From Paraburkholderia polaris (GTDB taxonomy: Bacteria > Pseudomonadota > Gammaproteobacteria > Burkholderiales > Burkholderiaceae), in contig NZ_JABBGJ010000006.1 in NCBI RefSeq assembly GCF_012927345.1, forward strand, positions 62,001-126,000: a DNA stretch of 64,000 nt. Direction: 5' to 3'. Below, piece by piece: positions 1-8,505 of this stretch (its first letter is position 1; each line of letters begins with the position of its first letter). The notes beneath the pieces were generated by a model. That model did no database searches. It saw only the letters and a list, made by a program, of their open reading frames with translations, and was not told the DNA's origin. A program made the position numbers and the translations under genes.

Positions 1-54
1 CGTGATGTCCAACGTGTCGGTAAGGCCGAACCGGTGTGAACAATTCCCCGTGCC

Positions 55-1347
55 TCACGTGCGATGCAACGACAGCGAAGCCTCACGTTTCGCGTGCTCG
101 TCAGCATTCGCGGGTACGGTCATCATCAAGATCACCGAGAGCAGCAAACCCGTCGCCATAAAAATGTACGAAGCCGCCGGACTGCCGGTCGCGCCGTTCA
201 GATAGCCCACCACCCAGGATCCCGCGAACGCACCCAAGGCGCCGCACGCGTTGATGAGGCCGATCGCGCCGCCCAGCACGTTGCTCGGGATCAGTTCCGG
301 CACCAGTGCGAAGAACGGGCCATACGGCGCGTACATCGTTGCACCGGCAACGACTAGCAGCGCGAACGAAATCCAGAAGTGCGAGCCGCCGACCAGATAG
401 GAAGCGACAAATGCAATGGTCCCAACGAGCAGCAACGGCCACACGAACAACTTGCGGTTGCGGGTCTTGTCCGAGAGCCACGACGCGAGCAGCATCAGAA
501 TGATCGCAGCGAGATACGGGACGGCGGCGAGCCAGCCGACCGAAACGATATCGATCGTCGACGCGCCCTTGAGAATCGACGGCAGCCACATGATGAAACC
601 GTACACGCCGATGCTCCATAACGCGTGAATCCAGCAGAACTTGATCACGATCGACGAACGGAACGCCGCCTTGTAATTACGTACCGGCGCGATGTGGGCC
701 TGCTCAGCGGTCAGGCGTGCCTGGAGTTCGGTCTTTTCGGCATCGCTCATCCAGGGCGCGTCGGCCGGCCGATCCTTCACGGTGAACCACCATACGATCG
801 CCCATGCGAGCGCGGGGATGCCTTCGAGAATGAACATCTCGCGCCAGCCGAAGCTATGCACCAGATAACCGGACACCACCGACATCCACAACACTGTGAC
901 CGGATTGCCGAGAATCAGGAAGGTGTTGGCGCGCGAGCGTTCGCTGCGCGTGAACCAGCGGCTGATATACATCAGCATCGACGGCATCACGGCGGCCTCC
1001 ACCACGCCGAGCACGAAGCGCAGCACCATCAGCATCGGAATATTGCTGACCATGCCGGTCGCCGCCGCGCATAGGCCCCACAGAATCAGGCTGAAAAAGA
1101 TCAGCTTCTTGACGCTATTGCGCTGTGCGTAAATCGCACCGGGCACCTGAAACAGGCAGTAACCGAGAAAGAACAGCGAGCCGATCAGCGACGAGGTGCC
1201 GTGCGAGATGCCGAGGTCCCTGTCGATTCCGGCGGCAGCAGCAAAGCCGTAGTTCGCGCGATCGAGATAGGCGAGGCTATACGTGATGAAGATGATGGGC
1301 ATCAGATACCACCATCTTTGAGTTGCTACGGGTTTGACGCTTTCCAT
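55..1347 (-). CDS. MFS transporter, anion:cation symporter (GudP-like)
   Basis: A 430-residue inner-membrane carrier of the major facilitator superfamily. Hydrophobic segments run the whole length as in 12-helix MFS proteins, and the first loop carries the YLDRANYGFA stretch typical of the ACS subfamily, which moves hexuronates, glucarate, galactonate and similar sugar acids with protons. The start at 1347 is preferred over the in-frame ATG at 1371 because a GGAG site lies about five bases before it. It is the last gene of a minus-strand run after a GntR regulator and a gluconate-5-dehydrogenase-like SDR, which supports sugar-acid uptake. The exact substrate cannot be read from sequence. Confidence 0.85.
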   Translation of the reverse strand: MESVKPVATQRWWYLMPIIFITYSLAYLDRANYGFAAAAGIDRDLGISHGTSSLIGSLFFLGYCLFQVPGAIYAQRNSVKKLIFFSLILWGLCAAATGMVSNIPMLMVLRFVLGVVEAAVMPSMLMYISRWFTRSERSRANTFLILGNPVTVLWMSVVSGYLVHSFGWREMFILEGIPALAWAIVWWFTVKDRPADAPWMSDAEKTELQARLTAEQAHIAPVRNYKAAFRSSIVIKFCWIHALWSIGVYGFIMWLPSILKGASTIDIVSVGWLAAVPYLAAIILMLLASWLSDKTRNRKLFVWPLLLVGTIAFVASYLVGGSHFWISFALLVVAGATMYAPYGPFFALVPELIPSNVLGGAIGLINACGALGAFAGSWVVGYLNGATGSPAASYIFMATGLLLSVILMMTVPANADEHAKREASLSLHRT

Positions 1348-1427
1348 GATGTCTCCGGATCTGTACGGCATACGAACTATCTGGCGCGAGTGGCTGTTTG
1401 TTTTGCTCTACTCGCGTTGACCTGCAT

Positions 1428-2195
1428 TTAAAGAACCGCCAGCCAGCCGCCATCGACGTAGATGATCTGGCCGTTCACATAGCTCGACGCCGGCGAAGCC
1501 AGATACACCGCCGTGCCGACGAGTTCTTCCGGCCTGCCCCAGCGTTGCGAAGGATTGCTGCTCTTGACCCACGCGTCGAAAGCGGCGTTCTCGATCAGCG
1601 GCTTGTTCATGTCGGTCAGGATGTAGCCCGGCCCGATCGCGTTCGCCTGAATGTCCGAGGCCGCCCACTCGGCGCTCATGGCGCGGGTCAGCATCTTGAT
1701 GCCGCCCTTCGCCGCCGTATAGGCGCCGACTGTCGCGCGCCCGGCTTCGCTCGTGAGCGAGCCAATGTTGATGATCTTGCCGCCCGTGCCGCGCGCGATC
1801 ATGCGACGCGCGGCCTGTTTCGCGACGATGAAGGCGCTCGTCAGATTGGTGTCGATCACGCGCTGCCAGTCGCTCAGTTCGAGTTCGACGAGCGGTTTGC
1901 GAAACTGGATGCCGGCGTTGTTGATCACGATATCGACTTGCACGCCGTCCTTGTCCCACTGCGCGAACGCTTCGGCTACGGCGGCTTCGTCGGTGACGTC
2001 GAAGGCGCGGCCTTGCGCATTGAAACCCTTCTCGCTCAGACGGGCGGCCGCTTCGGCGACCGTGTCGGCGCGCGTGCCGTTCAGGATGACGTTCGCACCG
2101 GCGGCGGCCAGTCCTTCGGCAAGCGCGAAACCGATGCCGCGCGCCGAGCCGGTAACGAGCGCCGTGCGGCCGCTCAGATCGAATAGCTGTGTCAT
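1428..2195 (-). CDS. SDR oxidoreductase, gluconate 5-dehydrogenase-like
   Basis: A 255-residue classical short-chain dehydrogenase/reductase. The nucleotide-binding motif TGSARGIG is near residue 14, the NNAG motif near residue 87, and the catalytic Ser-Tyr-Lys set is in the usual places (IGSLTSE and YTAAKGG). The N-terminal FDLSGRTALVTG and the NGTRAD dinucleotide-specificity loop resemble IdnO/Gno, which interconvert 5-ketogluconate and gluconate with NAD(P)H. The start at 2195 has GAGAGG upstream; the 14 extra residues of the longer frame look like leader. It sits between the regulator and the carrier gene, so it probably acts on the imported sugar acid. Confidence 0.85.
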   Translation of the reverse strand: MTQLFDLSGRTALVTGSARGIGFALAEGLAAAGANVILNGTRADTVAEAAARLSEKGFNAQGRAFDVTDEAAVAEAFAQWDKDGVQVDIVINNAGIQFRKPLVELELSDWQRVIDTNLTSAFIVAKQAARRMIARGTGGKIINIGSLTSEAGRATVGAYTAAKGGIKMLTRAMSAEWAASDIQANAIGPGYILTDMNKPLIENAAFDAWVKSSNPSQRWGRPEELVGTAVYLASPASSYVNGQIIYVDGGWLAVL

Positions 2196-2285
2196 GCGTG
2201 TGTCCTCTCGATGTTCAAAAACGAGGCGCGAGTGCACCCCTCGCGATCGTCACGACGGTCGCGATGAAATGGGTTACGGAGTTCG

Positions 2286-3005
2286 CTAAGCGGGTTGGTC
2301 GTTAGCGGTTCGGTCTAGCGCGGCACGGTCTTCGAAGTCCTGCTCGGCCCGCCTGATGAGCGTGAGGACTGCCTCCTCTGCCCCCTCGGGGTCACCCTTC
2401 TCGATCGCGACGCACAGTGCCTCATGCATCGGTAGCGAACGGGCCGGACCGCCGGCGATTTCGGAGCTGAGTTCGAAACTGGTGCGCAGAATCGCCGACA
2501 GCGCGTTCTGCATCTGCTGGACAAACTGGTTATGGCAGGCGGTGAGGATGGCGCCGTGAAATGCGAGGTCGGCGGGAACATACTCGCCGTGGCCGGCGAC
2601 CGCGCGCTCCATTGCCTTGAAAGCGCGCCGGACCGCGATGCGGTCTTCGTCAGTTGCGCGCTTCGCGGCAAGCCGGGCTGCGTTCGGCTCGATGATCAGG
2701 CGCAGCTCCATCAGGTCTTCGATGAGACCGGGCTCGACGGCGCCCGCACGCGCGCGCCACATGATCACGTCCGGGTCGAACAACTGCCATTGCGCGCGCG
2801 GCAGCACGACCGTGCCATAGCGGCGGCGCACCTGCAGCATGCCCTTGGCGGAGAGCGACTTCATCGTCTCGCGGATGGTGATGCGGCTCACCTGCATCTG
2901 CTCGGCAAGCACCGGCTCGGCGGGAAGAATGTCGCCGGGCATGAATTTGCCTGAACAAATCTGTTCGCCCATCTGATTCAGGACCTGCCTGTGCAAAGTA
3001 GCCAC
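2286..3005 (-). CDS. GntR-family (FadR/FCD) transcriptional regulator
   Basis: A 239-residue regulator with an N-terminal winged helix-turn-helix (about residues 5-70, with the VSRITIRETMKSL recognition segment) and a C-terminal all-helical FCD ligand-binding domain. Candidate metal ligands of the FCD pocket are D146, H150 and H194. It is the first gene of the minus-strand operon with the SDR and MFS genes. A perfect 12-base palindrome lies 16 bases before the start codon, so negative autoregulation of the whole operon, relieved by a sugar acid, is the simplest model. Relatives include the galactonate regulator DgoR, but the ligand is inferred only from the neighbours. Confidence 0.88.
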   Translation of the reverse strand: MATLHRQVLNQMGEQICSGKFMPGDILPAEPVLAEQMQVSRITIRETMKSLSAKGMLQVRRRYGTVVLPRAQWQLFDPDVIMWRARAGAVEPGLIEDLMELRLIIEPNAARLAAKRATDEDRIAVRRAFKAMERAVAGHGEYVPADLAFHGAILTACHNQFVQQMQNALSAILRTSFELSSEIAGGPARSLPMHEALCVAIEKGDPEGAEEAVLTLIRRAEQDFEDRAALDRTANDQPA

Positions 3006-3020
3006 GATTTGCTCTCTATG

Positions 3021-3032
3021 TCATACGTATGA
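3021..3032. promoter_or_regulatory. Palindromic operator TCATACGTATGA
   Basis: A perfect 12-base inverted repeat directly upstream of the GntR-family start codon at 3005. FCD-type GntR proteins bind short palindromes of this kind. I found no second copy upstream of the SDR or MFS genes, which fits one controlled promoter for the three-gene operon. Confidence 0.6.
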
Positions 3033-3307
3033 TGTAGAAAGATAGGCGTGAAGCGGCCTCATGGCAATTCGGGTTGACCCGGGGTGTCGGTCGAAAGGGG
3101 GTTGCCGGGGATGGAAGGGGCTGTGGCACGAAGCAACGCGCCGCGCGTTTGCGCGCATCCGCAAGCGCGGCGCCCGATGCAGTGATGAAGCCGCGACCGC
3201 ATCGGCGAGAAAATTGAATAGCGGCTCCAGCGCATTGCCCGTGCCGTTGCACGCGCCGTAGACGCTCACCTGGCCGGCCGTCCGACCATTCGCCGCATTA
3301 ATACAAA
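3033..3307. other. Intergenic region without a recognised gene
   Basis: This stretch separates two divergent transcription units. A minus-strand open frame (about 3021-3269) contains the protein-like piece VYGACNGTGNALEPLF, but it has no convincing ribosome site and runs through the operator. I treat it as non-coding or as a decayed fragment of an unknown gene. Confidence 0.4.
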
Positions 3308-3357
3308 GGATTAGAAAACAGACTTTTACTTATTGTTTTTGGCTTCCGATAAAGGCA
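3308..3357 (+). promoter_or_regulatory. 50-base promoter element, copy 1 (LysR-regulon candidate)
   Basis: An AT-rich block upstream of the MHS transporter gene aligns without gaps to 8407-8456 upstream of the M20 amidohydrolase gene, 37 of 50 bases identical. Both begin GGATTAGAA and end CCGATAAAGGCA. The second copy lies in the divergent LysR promoter region, so this is probably a binding site for that LysR protein together with core promoter sequence. The palindromic core TTATY-N14-GATAA is compatible with LysR sites. Confidence 0.6.
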
Positions 3358-3420
3358 CCAGGCCATGCGCGCAATGGCTGCGTTCATCCACTGAAACCGC
3401 CATGCCTCAAGGAGAAACCC

Positions 3421-4785
3421 ATGACGTCCTATCGCCCAGCGGACACGCCACCGCCGTCCTCACCGTCACCAGACGGCTCATCCGGCAATATGAAAAAGAT
3501 CGCGGTGGCGAGTGTGATCGGCACGACCGTCGAATGGTATGACCTGTTCGTCTTCGCCACTGCCTCCGCACTCGTCTTCAACAAGGTGTTCTTTCCCGGC
3601 TTTGTCCCATTGGTCGGCACCTTGCTGGCGTTCGGCACGTTTGCCTCCGCCTACCTCGCACGCATTGTCGGCGCCGCCCTGTTCGGCCATTTCGGCGACC
3701 GCCTCGGACGCAAGGCGATGCTGCTGGTCTCGCTCATCATCATGGGCATCGCGACGTTCTCGATCGGCCTGCTGCCGAACTACGCGTCGATCGGCATCTG
3801 GGCGCCGATTCTGCTGCTCGCCTTGCGCGTCATTCAGGGACTCGCGCTCGGCGGCGAGTGGGGCGGCGCCGTGCTGATGGCGGTGGAACACGCACCCGCC
3901 GACAAGCGGGGACTGTATGGTTCGTGGGTGCAGATCGGAGTGCCCGCCGGTACCCTGATCGCCAATCTGGCGTTTCTGGTCAGCAACGCCATGCTTTCAA
4001 ACGAAGCACTGCTCTCCTGGGGCTGGCGCATTCCGTTCCTTGCGAGCGCATTGCTCGTAGGGGTCGGGCTGTACATCCGTCTGAACACATCGGAGACACC
4101 GTCGTTTCGCAAGATCAAGGAAGCCGACGCCCAGGTCAAGTTGCCGATCGCCGAGGTACTCACCCGATACTGGAAGCAGGTTCTGCTCGGCGGCATCGCG
4201 ACCATGTCGACGGGCACCTCGTTCAACCTGATCGTCGCGTTCGGGCTCACCTATGGGACGCAGACGCTGGGCTTTTCGCGTAACGCAATGCTTTCCATCG
4301 CACTGATCGCCTGCGCGCTCTGCATCGTGTTGCTGCCGGCCTTCGGCAAGCTATCCGATATCGTGGGCCGCAAGCCGGTGATCATCGGCGGCATCGTAGC
4401 CGAGGCCCTGCTCGCTTTTCCGCTGTTCTGGCTGCTGGATACGCGTGAGTTTCCGTTTGCGCTGCTCGGCTATCTGCTGATGATGACCGCCTTCGCCGCG
4501 AACTATGGCCCCATCGCGACCTTCCTCGCGGAGTTGTTCGGCACCGAGGTGCGTTACTCCGGCCTGTCGGTGAGCTATATGTTGTCCGGGCTGCTCGGCA
4601 GCGCCGCCACGCCGATTGTCACCACCGCGTTGTTGTCGGCTACCGGCCGCGGTTCGTCGGTGGCGTGGTACATGATGGGCTCGGCTGCTGTTTCGGTACT
4701 CGCGCTCGTGCTGCTCGCCGAGACGCTTCGCCGCGATATCTCGTCTGCGGCGCGCGCCAATGCCGCCACGCCGAGCCTTTCGTGA
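3421..4785 (+). CDS. MHS-family metabolite:proton symporter (MFS)
   Basis: A 454-residue transporter of the metabolite:H+ symporter branch of the MFS, related to ProP, ShiA and KgtP. The family signature appears after the first helix (GTTVEWYDLFVFATAS) and in the loop HFGDRLGRKAMLL; RVIQGLALGGEWGGA is also typical. AAGGAG lies just before the ATG. The first 23 residues are a proline- and serine-rich cytoplasmic tail. It heads a four-gene plus-strand run (RraA-like, class II aldolase, 2-hydroxyacid dehydrogenase) and shares its upstream element with the amidohydrolase operon, so it probably imports the compound these enzymes degrade. The substrate is likely an organic acid, but unproven. Confidence 0.88.
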   Translation: MTSYRPADTPPPSSPSPDGSSGNMKKIAVASVIGTTVEWYDLFVFATASALVFNKVFFPGFVPLVGTLLAFGTFASAYLARIVGAALFGHFGDRLGRKAMLLVSLIIMGIATFSIGLLPNYASIGIWAPILLLALRVIQGLALGGEWGGAVLMAVEHAPADKRGLYGSWVQIGVPAGTLIANLAFLVSNAMLSNEALLSWGWRIPFLASALLVGVGLYIRLNTSETPSFRKIKEADAQVKLPIAEVLTRYWKQVLLGGIATMSTGTSFNLIVAFGLTYGTQTLGFSRNAMLSIALIACALCIVLLPAFGKLSDIVGRKPVIIGGIVAEALLAFPLFWLLDTREFPFALLGYLLMMTAFAANYGPIATFLAELFGTEVRYSGLSVSYMLSGLLGSAATPIVTTALLSATGRGSSVAWYMMGSAAVSVLALVLLAETLRRDISSAARANAATPSLS

Positions 4786-4818
4786 CGGCCTGATATGGGA
4801 ACGGAAAAGATCTCTCTT

Positions 4819-5478
4819 ATGCCAGCCACACCAGACTCATCCTTACCGCGCAGCCTCGAGGCCGTCAGCTTCCCGACACTCGGGCATTTTCTGGAAAACG
4901 GCTTCGCGGACCATCGCCTTCGCGCGATGGTCCCCAACGTGAAGGTGATCGGGCGCGCGGTGACGCTCAAGTTGCTGTCGCCGGACGCCATTCCGGTGAA
5001 CCGCGCCCTGTCGCAACTCAAAGCCGGCGACGTGCTGGTGATCGACATGAGCGACGACCACTCGCATGCGCCGGTCGGAGCGGTCACGGCATGCGCCGCG
5101 CTCAACGCCGGCGCGAGGGGTGTCATAGTTGACGGCGTGGTGACCGATCTCATCGACTTACGCAGCACGGGGCTGCCGGTGTTCGCGCGCGGAACGTCTT
5201 TGCTGACGACCAAAAAACGCGACACGGCGTCGAGTCTGTTCAACGAGCCAGTGGTATGCGGCGGGGTCGTGGTGCGCCCAGGCGACATCGTGCTGGCCGA
5301 CGACAACGGTGTGCTGTTCGCCGAAGCGCCGGCCCTTGCCGCCGTGATCGATCTGGCGCTGGCGTCCGACCGCGCGGAACCCGCCATCCTGGATCGGCTT
5401 AACGCCAAGGAGCCGCTTCACGAGGTCCTGCAATGCTTCATGCCGCCAAATATTCACGCCGCTAATGATCAGCATTAG
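4819..5478 (+). CDS. RraA-like / HMG-aldolase-family protein
   Basis: A 219-residue member of the RraA / 4-hydroxy-4-methyl-2-oxoglutarate aldolase fold family. Seen are the GxxxACAALNAGARGVIVDG segment, PVFARGTS and the C-terminal PGDIVLADDNGVLF motif. Family aldolases cleave pyruvate-yielding 4-hydroxy-2-oxo acids using Mg2+ and an Arg-Asp pair after the VDG turn. Here that position reads VTD, so the usual arginine is a threonine and aldolase activity is in doubt. An alternative ATG at 4795 would add eight residues; neither start has a strong ribosome site. It lies 33 bases after the transporter and is probably cotranscribed with it. Confidence 0.75.
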   Translation: MPATPDSSLPRSLEAVSFPTLGHFLENGFADHRLRAMVPNVKVIGRAVTLKLLSPDAIPVNRALSQLKAGDVLVIDMSDDHSHAPVGAVTACAALNAGARGVIVDGVVTDLIDLRSTGLPVFARGTSLLTTKKRDTASSLFNEPVVCGGVVVRPGDIVLADDNGVLFAEAPALAAVIDLALASDRAEPAILDRLNAKEPLHEVLQCFMPPNIHAANDQH

Positions 5479-5558
5479 AACATTGAAATTGACGGATACT
5501 GACACGCTAACGAACACTAAGCGCACTACAGCACGTGAGAACCTGGGAGACTTCTGAA

Positions 5559-6362
5559 ATGCAATCCACGCCAACACCCGATCGCATGAGCGACAAACCG
5601 GCGCCGCTGGGCGCCGAACAGCAGGTACGAGAGGAACTGGCGGCGCTCTACCGGCTCGCCGCTCACTTCCGCATGACCGACATGATCGACACGCACATCA
5701 CGGCGCGCTTGCCCAGCTCGCCGGGCGAGCCGCCGGCATTTCTGATCAACCGCTATGGCGTGCTGTTTCACGAGATGCGCGCATCGGACCTCGTGAAGAT
5801 CGATCATCTCGGCAACGTCATCGACGAGAGGGCGCACAGCGAGCCGGCGCTGTTCCGTGTGAACGCCGCCGGATTCACGATTCATTCGGCCATCCACGCG
5901 GCACGCGACGATCTGCATTTCGTGATCCATACGCATACCGCCGCGGGAACGGCCGTATCGGCCCAGGAGCAGGGGCTGCTGCCGATCAGTCAGCATGCGC
6001 TGAAGTTCTACGGCAATCTCGCCTATCACGATTACGAAGGCATCGCGCTTGAACTCGGCGAGCGCGAGCGTCTGGTGCGCGACCTCGGTTCCTGCAAGGC
6101 GATGATCCTGCGCAATCATGGCTTGCTTGCAGCAGGCGCCACGGCAGCCGAAGCGTTCCACGAGATCTATTTCCTCGAGCGGGCCTGTCAGGCGCAAATC
6201 CAGGCGCTGGCCGGCGGCAGCGCGCTGCGCATCCCGCCGCGAGAAGTGTGCGAATTGACCGCGAGCCAGTTTGCTCGCGACGACTCCGCGGGAATTTCGG
6301 AGTTGGCGTGGCGCGCAGCGTTACGGTTGATCGACGACCCGCAATCCGACTACCGCAACTAG
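5559..6362 (+). CDS. Class II aldolase/adducin family protein
   Basis: A 267-residue protein of the zinc-dependent class II aldolase family (fuculose-phosphate aldolase and adducin head). The zinc-binding HTHT pair lies in VIHTHTAAGTAV and the later histidine in LRNHGLLAAG. Family members catalyse retro-aldol cleavage or decarboxylation of hydroxy or keto acids. The ATG at 5559 has GGGAGA upstream and is preferred to the GTG at 5535. It follows the RraA-like gene and precedes the hydroxyacid dehydrogenase gene by 22 bases, so these form one pathway set; the true substrate is unknown. Confidence 0.82.
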   Translation: MQSTPTPDRMSDKPAPLGAEQQVREELAALYRLAAHFRMTDMIDTHITARLPSSPGEPPAFLINRYGVLFHEMRASDLVKIDHLGNVIDERAHSEPALFRVNAAGFTIHSAIHAARDDLHFVIHTHTAAGTAVSAQEQGLLPISQHALKFYGNLAYHDYEGIALELGERERLVRDLGSCKAMILRNHGLLAAGATAAEAFHEIYFLERACQAQIQALAGGSALRIPPREVCELTASQFARDDSAGISELAWRAALRLIDDPQSDYRN

Positions 6363-6384
6363 GCCCGCTGTCCGATTCAATGCA

Positions 6385-7311
6385 ATGACCAAATTAGTTC
6401 TGATGAGCCGTGACTACGACATGTCACACCTCGTGCAGCCGATTCTGCGCGCCGCCCCCGACCTCGATGTCGTGATGCACGGCGAGCACTCCGCTGGCGA
6501 TGCTGAAATTGCCGTGTGCTGGAATCCACCGTCCGGCGCGCTGGCGGCGCTGCCGAAACTGCGGCTCGTGCACAGCATCGCCGCGGGCGTCGACAACATT
6601 CTGTCCGACCCTGCCCTACCCGCCGTGCCGCTGTGCCGGGTCGTCGATCCGCAACACGCACGCGGAATGAGCGAATTCGTCACGTGGGGGGTGCTGCACT
6701 TTCATCGTCAACTCGACCGCGTGCTCGCCAATCAGCGTCTCGACCGCTGGTTCCGCCACAATCAACGTGATGCTTCCGAATGCGCCGTCGGCATCATGGG
6801 ACTGGGAGAAATCGGCAGCCGCGTCGCGACGGATTTGCAGCGCTTCGGTTTCGCGGTGCACGGCTGGGCGCGTAAGCCCCGGGAACTGCCGGGCGTGACG
6901 ACCTTCGCCGGTCCGCAGGAATTCAAGCCATTCCTCCAGGCGACGGACATCCTCGTTTGTCTCTTGCCGCTCACGCACGAAACTCGCTGGATTCTCAACG
7001 CCAACACCTTCGAACACTTGCGGCCGGGCGCGAAACTGATCCACGTCGGCCGCGGCGAGCATCTGGTGCCCGCGGACCTGATCGCGGCGCTTACGAGCGG
7101 GCAGATCGGCGGCGCGATCGTCGACGTGTTTCCGACGGAACCGTTACCGCCCGAAGATCATTTATGGCGGGCACCGAATCTGATCGTGACGCCTCACATG
7201 GCGTCGGTCGCAAGCTCGGAGACGATCGGCACGCAAGTGGCGCACAACGCGCGCAGGCTGATCCGCGGCGAAGCGCTGCAGAACGTGGTCGATGTCACGC
7301 GCGGCTATTAG
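6385..7311 (+). CDS. D-2-hydroxyacid dehydrogenase (GhrA-like)
   Basis: A 308-residue NAD(P)-dependent 2-hydroxyacid dehydrogenase. The Rossmann motif reads GIMGLGEIGSRVA near residue 132. The catalytic Arg, Glu and His are in the normal motifs: VGRGEHLV, DVFPTEPLPPEDHLW and TPHMASV. The domain arrangement and the HGWARKPREL segment resemble glyoxylate/hydroxypyruvate reductase GhrA. In this operon it could reduce a 2-oxo acid such as glyoxylate or hydroxypyruvate released by the neighbouring aldolases. Its last codons and stop form the first unit of a 13-base tandem repeat that fills the space to the convergent LysR gene. Confidence 0.87.
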   Translation: MTKLVLMSRDYDMSHLVQPILRAAPDLDVVMHGEHSAGDAEIAVCWNPPSGALAALPKLRLVHSIAAGVDNILSDPALPAVPLCRVVDPQHARGMSEFVTWGVLHFHRQLDRVLANQRLDRWFRHNQRDASECAVGIMGLGEIGSRVATDLQRFGFAVHGWARKPRELPGVTTFAGPQEFKPFLQATDILVCLLPLTHETRWILNANTFEHLRPGAKLIHVGRGEHLVPADLIAALTSGQIGGAIVDVFPTEPLPPEDHLWRAPNLIVTPHMASVASSETIGTQVAHNARRLIRGEALQNVVDVTRGY

Positions 7312-7406
7312 GCGAGGCTATCGAGCACGGCTATTAGGTGAGGTCATTGAGCACGGCTATTAAGCGAGGCTATTAAGCGAGGCTGCTGAGCGAGGCTACT
7401 GCGCGC
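7303..7406. repeat. Eight-unit 13-base tandem repeat
   Basis: Eight contiguous 13-base units with consensus GGCTATTAAGCGA occupy this interval exactly. Units 5 and 6 (7355-7380) are identical and the others differ by one to a few bases. Unit 1 contains the last sense codons and TAG stop of the hydroxyacid dehydrogenase gene, and unit 8 ends four bases before the stop codon of the convergent LysR gene. Because 13 is not a multiple of three, the array places stop codons in shifting frames. Confidence 0.9.
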
Positions 7407-7410
7407 GGTG

Positions 7411-8388
7411 CTAGCGTTCAACACCTTCGGCCTGGCCGTCGATGAACGCATTCAGGGCATCGATAAACGCAGCTTCAGCGGCGCTCAGCTTGCGGTCCAG
7501 TGACCACAGCATGTAGATATCGAGGTCGGCCACACCTTCATCCGGCGGCAGCCGCTGAAGGCGGCCTTGAGCGATGTCATCGCGTACGACGTGTTCCGGC
7601 AGGCAGCCGATGCCAAAGCCCGCGAAGATGAAACGCCTCACCTCGGTCATGCTCGACGATGAGCCGACCACGCGCCCCGTGAAGCCCATCTCGTCACGGA
7701 AGAACGTGAGCGGCGACAGGTGATCGCCCACTTTGTCGCCGGTGAAGGAAACGAACTTCTCGCCGGCCAGGTCGGCGACCCGAAGATCGTCGCGCCCAAA
7801 GAGCGGATGATGCCGTCCGCAGAAAAGTGCATACCGTTGCCGCAGAAACACGCGGCTGTCGACCCGTTTAGGTAGTGCGCGCCGCGGCGTCAGTCCGAGC
7901 GTTGCGGATTTTTGCTGGAGACTGTTCACCACATCCGCGCTGCGCATTTCCTGGCTTTCGAGTTCGATACGCGGATACGTGCGATGGAACTCCGCGAGAA
8001 ACGTGTCATAGGCCGGAAAATCGATGCCGCTGACAGTACTCACGCGCACCATGCCGGAGATATCGTGATCGCGATCCACCTCGGCAAGCGACAGACGCGA
8101 GATCGTGCCGTACACGTCTTCAGCAATCTGCTTCACTTCGATACCGGCCTGCGTGACCTCGATGCGCGGACCGTGGCGATCCACGAGGCGCAGTCCCAAT
8201 TGCTCCTCCAGCCGGCGCAGCGCCTGGCTCACGGCGGGCTGCGTCAGATGCAGCTTCGTCGCCGCGCGACTCACACTACCTTCTTTCGCAATGGCGAGAA
8301 AAGTACGCAGCAGGTTCCAGTCGAGGCGGTCGTTCAGATAGGTGTCCGGGCGGTCTTTGCTCACGATGAGCCTCACTGTTTTCATCAT
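7411..8388 (-). CDS. LysR-family transcriptional regulator
   Basis: A 325-residue LysR protein. The N-terminal helix-turn-helix (about residues 25-85) has the standard SVSRAATKLHLTQPAVSQALRR core split over the two helices, followed by the periplasmic-binding-like effector domain. It is divergent from the M20 amidohydrolase gene; the 117-base gap holds one copy of a 50-base element also found before the MHS transporter operon at 3421. It therefore probably controls both arms of the surrounding catabolic cluster. It is similar in sequence to the LysR gene at 49913 beside the allantoin operon, which also hints at a ureide-type inducer. Confidence 0.88.
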   Translation of the reverse strand: MMKTVRLIVSKDRPDTYLNDRLDWNLLRTFLAIAKEGSVSRAATKLHLTQPAVSQALRRLEEQLGLRLVDRHGPRIEVTQAGIEVKQIAEDVYGTISRLSLAEVDRDHDISGMVRVSTVSGIDFPAYDTFLAEFHRTYPRIELESQEMRSADVVNSLQQKSATLGLTPRRALPKRVDSRVFLRQRYALFCGRHHPLFGRDDLRVADLAGEKFVSFTGDKVGDHLSPLTFFRDEMGFTGRVVGSSSSMTEVRRFIFAGFGIGCLPEHVVRDDIAQGRLQRLPPDEGVADLDIYMLWSLDRKLSAAEAAFIDALNAFIDGQAEGVER

Positions 8389-8406
8389 CCGCGAAAATTA
8401 TACTTA

Positions 8407-8456
8407 GGATTAGAATTAGAAATTAGACTTATCATTTTTGATTACCGATAAAGGCA
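8407..8456 (+). promoter_or_regulatory. 50-base promoter element, copy 2 (LysR/M20 intergenic)
   Basis: Located between the divergent LysR and amidohydrolase genes. It matches 3308-3357 at 37 of 50 positions without gaps, including GGATTAGAA at the left end, TTTTTG in the middle and CCGATAAAGGCA at the right end. The position in the regulator's own divergent promoter is typical for a LysR binding site. Confidence 0.62.
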
Positions 8457-8505
8457 TCACGACGAACCCGACGCGGCCAGTACGCCGCGACTTCAGGAGT
8501 GTGTG

